This document shows, piece by piece, positions 60,539 to 64,000 of a stretch of 64,000 bases of DNA. Numbering within the stretch: the stretch's first letter is position 1; each line of letters starts with the position of its first letter. A model generated the notes under the pieces. That model saw only the letters and a program-made list of their open reading frames with translations, had not been told where the DNA came from and made no database searches. The stretch lies in NCBI GenBank assembly GCA_015064805.1, contig SVRN01000002.1, positions 33,078-97,077 of the forward strand. The letters run 5' to 3'. The position numbers and the translations under genes are program-made. Source of the stretch: Oscillospiraceae bacterium (lineage in GTDB: Bacteria; Bacillota; Clostridia; Oscillospirales; CAG-272).

Positions 60539-60572
60539 GCAAAAAGAGCGGCGCGAGCGCCGCTCTTTTTGC
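60539..60572 (+). terminator. Terminator after the Asn/Gln-rich microprotein gene
   Basis: A 15-bp perfect stem (60539-60553 with 60558-60572), loop CGAG; the stem ends in a T-run. Confidence 0.92.
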
Positions 60573-60601
60573 TTGACAAACGGAGTGGAATATGATACCA
60601 T
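60573..60601 (+). promoter_or_regulatory. Promoter of the ECF S component-DUF1893 gene
   Basis: TTGACA (60573-60578), 17-bp spacer, TACCAT (60596-60601) with an extended TGA. It abuts the preceding terminator stem without a gap. Confidence 0.75.
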
Positions 60602-60626
60602 AGTAGCAAATAAAGGAGGGATGGAA

Positions 60627-61586
60627 ATGTTGAAAACCAAAACGCAAAGGCTGACGCTGACGGGAATGCTGATGGCCGTCGGAATTCTTTTGCCCTTTGC
60701 CACCTCACACGGGTTTGGATTGGCCGGAACGATCCTACTTCCTATGCACATTCCCGTATTTCTGTGCGGCCTTTTGTGCGGCCCTCTTTACGGCGCGGTC
60801 TGCGGGCTGTTACTGCCTGCGTTGAACTGCGTACTCACGGGTATGCCTGCTTTTTATCCCATGCTGCCCATTATGACGGCGGAGCTGTTGGTCTACGGTG
60901 CCGTCAGCGGTTTTGCCTATCACAAAACTCCATTGTCCAAAATAAAATTCGGCGTGTATCCTGCCATGCTCATCGCCATGGTTTGCGGCAGAGTGGCGTA
61001 TGGCTTGACCTTTCAATTGTTACTTATCATCAGCGGACAGCTGAAGGCGCTGACCGTCTGGGCGGCTATCGCAACCGGCTTGCCCGGCATCGTGGTACAG
61101 CTGTTGTTGGTTCCGGCGATCGTGTTGGCTATTCGCAGATATCAGCGCGTCGGTGGACGAGCGGCGGTACAATCGGCCATCCATCTGATCGAGCAGAATA
61201 CGGCGGCCTGCGTCGTCATTCGGGAGGGTGTCATTGAGCGCACCGAGATGGGGCGGGGCATCGGTCCCGTGCTTAAGCTGTACGATGAGGGCACGCTCAA
61301 GGGAGCCTTCGTTGTGGACAAGATCATCGGCAAGGCGGCCGCGATGATCATGACCGAGGGCGGCGTTAAGCGGTGCTACGGTCTGACCATGAGCCGCGCC
61401 GCCTACGATTGGCTCATCGCTCACGGCGTTAAGGCGGACTATCGCGCGTGCGTGGACGTGATCATCAACCGCGCGGGCGACGGCATGTGCCCCATGGAAG
61501 AGACGGTGCTGAACATGAACGATGCCAAGGAAGGTATCGAGGCACTGCGACGGAAGCGGGCAGAACTGATGGCGAGTCAAAAGTAA
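60627..61586 (+). CDS. ECF transporter S component fused to DUF1893 domain
   Basis: A 319-residue protein; the ATG at 60627 lies behind AAAGGAGGG. Residues 1-175 form about six membrane segments with the look of an ECF-type vitamin-uptake S component (LLPFATSHGFGLAGTILLPM HIPV region; GLLCGPLYGAVCGLLLPAL). Residues 182-295 match DUF1893/TM1506 (CVVIREGVIERTEMGRGIG, GAFVVDKIIGKAAAMIMTEG, DGMCPMEETVLN), a deaminase-like fold with a conserved Cys. The fusion suggests import linked to handling of the same metabolite. Substrate unknown. No other ECF subunits are in the window. Confidence 0.85.
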   Translation: MLKTKTQRLTLTGMLMAVGILLPFATSHGFGLAGTILLPMHIPVFLCGLLCGPLYGAVCGLLLPALNCVLTGMPAFYPMLPIMTAELLVYGAVSGFAYHKTPLSKIKFGVYPAMLIAMVCGRVAYGLTFQLLLIISGQLKALTVWAAIATGLPGIVVQLLLVPAIVLAIRRYQRVGGRAAVQSAIHLIEQNTAACVVIREGVIERTEMGRGIGPVLKLYDEGTLKGAFVVDKIIGKAAAMIMTEGGVKRCYGLTMSRAAYDWLIAHGVKADYRACVDVIINRAGDGMCPMEETVLNMNDAKEGIEALRRKRAELMASQK

Positions 61587-61600
61587 ACCGGAATAGAAAA

Positions 61601-61640
61601 ACCCCGATGGATGAATGAACCGATCCGTCGGGGTGATTCT
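61601..61640. terminator. Bidirectional terminator between ECF gene and yfcE-like gene
   Basis: A 12-bp stem with one G-T pair (61601-61612 with 61623-61634), A-rich on the left and T-rich on the right, between convergent genes. Confidence 0.85.
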
Positions 61641-62189
61641 TTATTTGATTTTCTCTTCGCGATAAACGTCGCCTTCCAGCGTGTAGAAAATCACGCGATC
61701 TCCGTCGATGATGACGTAGCTGTGCGGCGAGTTTTCCTTGGGAAGGGATACCGAGCCGGGGTTGATGTGAAGATAGACTGTGCCGTCGTCGGCAGTTCGC
61801 CTTTCAAATACGGGAACGTGGGTGTGACCGCCCAACAGGACGTCGCCCGCTCTCATGGGAGGCACGTCGTGATGGCCGTGCGCGGCGATATAGGTGCGAC
61901 CGCCCGCAAACAGACAGGCGGTTTCGGAGAGTATGGGAAAATTCAGTACCATCTGGTCAACTTCGGTGTCGCAGTTGCCTCGCACACATACGAGTGAGTC
62001 GCGCACATCGTTCAAAAGAGCGATCACCTGCTTGGGGGCGTAGCCCGAAGGCAGATCGTTGCGCGGACCGTGATAGAGCAGATCACCAAGCAGTACCAGG
62101 CGTTCTGCGCCCGAGGCTTTGAATTGTTGCAACAGCGCGGCGGTGCATACGGCGTCACCGTGTAAATCGGAGGCGATCATCCATTTCAT
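61641..62189 (-). CDS. yfcE: YfcE-family metallophosphodiesterase
   Basis: A 182-residue calcineurin-like phosphoesterase. Metal-site motifs are ASDLHGD (Asp, His), LLGDLLYHGPRND (Asp), VRGNCDTE (Asn), AAHGHHDVP (His) and LGGHTHVP (His-x-His). In E. coli YfcE cleaves artificial phosphodiesters; the natural substrate is unknown. It is the last gene of a minus-strand group with the isomerase-like and flavin reductase-like genes. Confidence 0.92.
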   Translation of the reverse strand: MKWMIASDLHGDAVCTAALLQQFKASGAERLVLLGDLLYHGPRNDLPSGYAPKQVIALLNDVRDSLVCVRGNCDTEVDQMVLNFPILSETACLFAGGRTYIAAHGHHDVPPMRAGDVLLGGHTHVPVFERRTADDGTVYLHINPGSVSLPKENSPHSYVIIDGDRVIFYTLEGDVYREEKIK

Positions 62190-62218
62190 AGTAACAATCC
62201 TTTCTCTTTGCGCAAAAA

Positions 62219-63010
62219 TCAGATGTTGGCAGCCAAATCACCAAGGTACTTGAAGGTCGCTGTGGCGTCTTCTTTGAAGTCCTTGATGTGAGCCTCCATG
62301 CTGATGTTGCCCGTATAACCGGCATCTTTAAGAGCGGTCAAAAACTGAATATACAATGATTCGATCTTTTGGGAGCCGGGCTTGGGATACACGCGGGTAC
62401 CGGGCTCTGCCATGTGGATATTGAATACGTAATCCTTGTACTTGACCAGATTGGAGAAATCATCGCCGTCCTCATACATATGGTACATATCGGGATTGAT
62501 TCCGAGATTCTTACATTCGGGCAGACGACGAATGATATCGTAAGCATCCCCGACGGAGTTGATAAAATTGGTCTCTTCACTGCGAATAGGCTCGAGGGCA
62601 ATCTTGATGTCGTACTCGGCGGCCATGGCGCAGAAGCGGGCGACCAGCGCGACAAATTGATCGATAGCTTCGTCACGCGACATACCGTCGGGAATGTTGC
62701 GAACGCCGCCGGCACCCATGCAAACGGTCTTGCAACCAAGAGCCGCTGCGCGTTTTAAACCGCGGCAAACGAAGTCACAAATCTCTTGTGTCTGTTCCTC
62801 GGTGCCGTATATAACGAAGTTAGAGGGAAGCATATTGTTCATCGAAACCACCGTGAGGGGCGTGGAATGCAGAACGTCACGCTCATGGATGAACTGTTCC
62901 TCGCTCATATTGGTGTATACCATAAAGTTAGCTTCGATGTGCGCTCCGCCGGCCTCGCATATGAGAGGTGCGTTGAGCAAACTTGTGCATGCGCCAAATT
63001 GAATGTTCAT
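62219..63010 (-). CDS. Sugar phosphate isomerase/epimerase-like TIM barrel protein
   Basis: A 263-residue member of the xylose-isomerase-like (AP endonuclease 2) superfamily. Start MNIQFGACTS at 63010 is preceded by AAAGGA on the minus strand. Likely metal ligands are the Glu in IALEPIRSEET, the Asp in LGINPDMYHMY, the His in FNIHMAEPG and the Glu in ISMEAHIKDF. These proteins isomerise or epimerise keto sugars or inositol derivatives; the substrate here is not determinable. Confidence 0.88.
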   Translation of the reverse strand: MNIQFGACTSLLNAPLICEAGGAHIEANFMVYTNMSEEQFIHERDVLHSTPLTVVSMNNMLPSNFVIYGTEEQTQEICDFVCRGLKRAAALGCKTVCMGAGGVRNIPDGMSRDEAIDQFVALVARFCAMAAEYDIKIALEPIRSEETNFINSVGDAYDIIRRLPECKNLGINPDMYHMYEDGDDFSNLVKYKDYVFNIHMAEPGTRVYPKPGSQKIESLYIQFLTALKDAGYTGNISMEAHIKDFKEDATATFKYLGDLAANI

Positions 63011-63030
63011 GTGGAAAAGTCCTTTCTTTT

Positions 63031-63058
63031 GTAAATATAAAAACGTAAATATAAAAAT
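63031..63058. repeat. Tandem 14-bp direct repeat upstream of the isomerase-like gene
   Basis: GTAAATATAAAAAC (63031-63044) is followed directly by GTAAATATAAAAAT (63045-63058), 13 of 14 bases identical. AT-rich and located in the leader region of the minus-strand gene. Confidence 0.8.
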
Positions 63059-63069
63059 GGGTTCAGAGA

Positions 63070-63588
63070 TCAAGCGTTGTCCTCGCGAATGAGGACGCTT
63101 TCGATCTCGCAGACGTACATCTGATGATAATCGTTGGCGGGGTAGTAGGCGTGGATGACGGCAGGATCGAGAAAATTTTCCTTTTGCAGGCGGCCTGCGT
63201 ACATTTGACGGCACAGCAGAACCACGCGCGCCTCGGCGGGGAAGGGCGTGCCGTTTTCGTCCTCGATCATGTGCAATCCCGTGGCAAGGTATTTATCTTC
63301 ATCGCGTCCCGAATGCGAGCCCATGTAGGCAAGCGCGCTATGATGATCCTTGTCGAAAAAGGCGAGGGACAGGCGGTTGGCGCGTTCGGTGATGTCGAAC
63401 GTATAACGCTGCGGACGGATAAAGCAGACGGCAACCTGCTTGCCCCACAGAACGCCGAAGCACCCCCAACTGGCCGTCATGGAGTTGGTTTTCTCGCCGT
63501 CCGAGGCGGAAATGAGCATCCACTCGCGACCAATGCGGTCAAACAGCGGGGAAAATTGAGCAGCGGGCACGGAACGAAAATCAGACAT
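63070..63588 (-). CDS. Flavin reductase-like FMN-binding protein
   Basis: A 172-residue flavin reductase-like split-barrel protein. From the start at 63588 (GGGAGGT site) the sequence includes WMLISASDGEKTNSMTASWG, the FMN-binding region, and AVCFIRPQRYTFDITERANR. Members bind FMN and may act as reductases or oxidoreductases with low-potential electron donors; the partner is not apparent. It leads the minus-strand group with the isomerase-like and YfcE genes and has a strong promoter. Confidence 0.9.
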   Translation of the reverse strand: MSDFRSVPAAQFSPLFDRIGREWMLISASDGEKTNSMTASWGCFGVLWGKQVAVCFIRPQRYTFDITERANRLSLAFFDKDHHSALAYMGSHSGRDEDKYLATGLHMIEDENGTPFPAEARVVLLCRQMYAGRLQKENFLDPAVIHAYYPANDYHQMYVCEIESVLIREDNA

Positions 63589-63620
63589 AACGATACCTCC
63601 CGAACGTTTTACTACCATAT

Positions 63621-63649
63621 ATTATATCACGCGCGCGCGAAATGTGCAA
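63621..63649 (-). promoter_or_regulatory. Promoter of the flavin reductase-like gene
   Basis: On the minus strand TTGCAC (63644-63649) and an extended TGA-TATAAT (63621-63629), 17-bp spacer. An alternating GC tract (63631-63639) lies in the spacer. Confidence 0.9.
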
Positions 63650-63782
63650 CTGTTTTTAGTTGATTGTCTCCGAATTTGCTTCTTTTCTTGTGCAAATTGC
63701 TGTTACGTGTCGCTGATGAAAAGCGACGCGCTGTTAAATTTCACAAAACTGAAAAAATGTGAAAAATATTTTAAAAAAACGC

Positions 63783-63811
63783 TTGACAAAAAAAGGGGAG
63801 GGTGATATAAT
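63783..63811 (+). promoter_or_regulatory. Consensus promoter firing into a hairpin array
   Basis: TTGACA (63783-63788), 17-bp spacer, TATAAT (63806-63811) with extended TGA at 63803-63805: a full-consensus sigma-A promoter. Predicted transcription start near 63818 coincides with the base of the first hairpin. No ribosome binding site and start codon were identified before the window ends. Confidence 0.9.
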
Positions 63812-63817
63812 ATCAAG

Positions 63818-64000
63818 GCTGTCCGCTTGAAGGGCAGCGAAATCGCGAAAGCGAAGAAACGTCACCACGCAAAGGCGAGCGCGCAAATATCCGGAGGATA
63901 TTTGCTGAACTCACCACGGAGTGGTGAAAAAAGAAAATCGCAACCGGGTACAGACAAATACCGCAAGGTATTTGTTGAACTCGCGAAGCGAGTTCGGTCA
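63818..64000 (+). ncRNA. Tandem short-hairpin array, continues past window edge
   Basis: Six hairpins in 178 bases: 63818-63838 (7-bp stem, one G-T pair); 63843-63854 (TCGC-GAAA-GCGA); 63883-63905 (10-bp perfect, loop GGA); 63911-63927 (7-bp perfect, loop GGA); 63954-63975 (9-bp perfect, loop GCAA); 63977-63995 (8-bp perfect, loop GAA). The last four form two copies of one module, an AAATA-containing hairpin, TGAAC, then a second hairpin, with stems that differ in sequence but keep full pairing. No coding frame is convincing. Could be a structured RNA or a repeat element; truncated by the window. Confidence 0.6.

Noticed and set aside
63883..64000. CRISPR array at the right edge
   Set aside because: Repeats are not identical units with unique spacers; they are self-complementary hairpins with varying stems, and no cas genes are present.
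1..64000. tRNA, rRNA, transposase, integrase or phage genes
   Set aside because: None seen in any intergenic region or frame; the only mobile-like features are short palindromic repeats.

Overview
The window is a moderately GC-rich bacterial chromosome segment, apparently from an anaerobic, Gram-positive-type (monoderm) member of the class Clostridia, probably gut-associated. This is inferred from the protein families: HPr with both His15 and Ser46, AddAB, QueG, YajC, MntP, type 4 uracil-DNA glycosylase, and small clostridial families (TIGR04086, DUF6472, DUF3737, DUF4330). Leader sequences carry strong AGGAGG-like ribosome binding sites and sigma-A promoters with near-perfect 17-bp spacing. 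A promoter that matches the sporulation sigma-G consensus suggests a spore former. No rRNA, tRNA or CRISPR array was seen.

Layout. 1-4.1 kb: the end of the S10/spc/alpha ribosomal cluster (map, infA, rpmJ, rpsM, rpsK, rpsD, rpoA, rplQ), closed by a strong terminator. 4.2-9.3 kb: a secreted, membrane-tethered GH2 glycosidase with two CBM32-like domains, converging on an AraC regulator, then a small conserved protein. 9.4-12.7 kb: mrp, gpmI and a sugar O-acetyltransferase. 12.7-16.3 kb: an autoregulated GntR/ABC exporter operon. 16.3-18.8 kb: parvulin, uracil-DNA glycosylase and dusB. 18.8-22.6 kb: an accessory-looking stretch with an ECF sigma factor, its anti-sigma factor, an orphan winged-helix regulator, two lipoproteins and several palindromic repeat elements. 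22.6-32.9 kb (minus strand): ymdB, mntP, a PAP2 phosphatase, addA, addB and queG. 33-37.8 kb: HtrA-like protease, response regulator, histidine kinase and an RlmA-type methyltransferase. 37.8-43.5 kb: TIGR04086 protein and yajC (minus), then rimM, trmD, an O-antigen-ligase-like membrane protein and two DUF4330-like proteins. 43.5-48.6 kb: HPr, uvrC, rsmD, coaD, DUF6472 and DUF3737. 48.6-53 kb: a second ECF sigma/anti-sigma pair and a BlaI/M56 signalling pair. 53-60.3 kb: mnmA, trmL, secA and two unknown membrane proteins. 60.3-63.6 kb: an Asn/Gln-rich microprotein under a sigma-G-type promoter, an ECF-transporter S component fused to DUF1893, YfcE, a sugar isomerase-like protein and a flavin reductase-like protein.

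Most of the window is conserved housekeeping. The most unusual content is non-coding or very small: (i) at the right edge, a consensus promoter firing into a tandem array of short perfect hairpins whose stems differ in sequence but keep pairing; (ii) the sigma-G-type promoter and 53-residue Asn/Gln-rich protein; (iii) two roughly 400-bp intergenic regions made largely of perfect inverted repeats; (iv) a branched RNA-like structure between the HPr gene and uvrC; and (v) interleaved stems between rpsD and rpoA. The paired one-component and sigma/anti-sigma systems, with visible operators, give the region several small self-contained sensory circuits.
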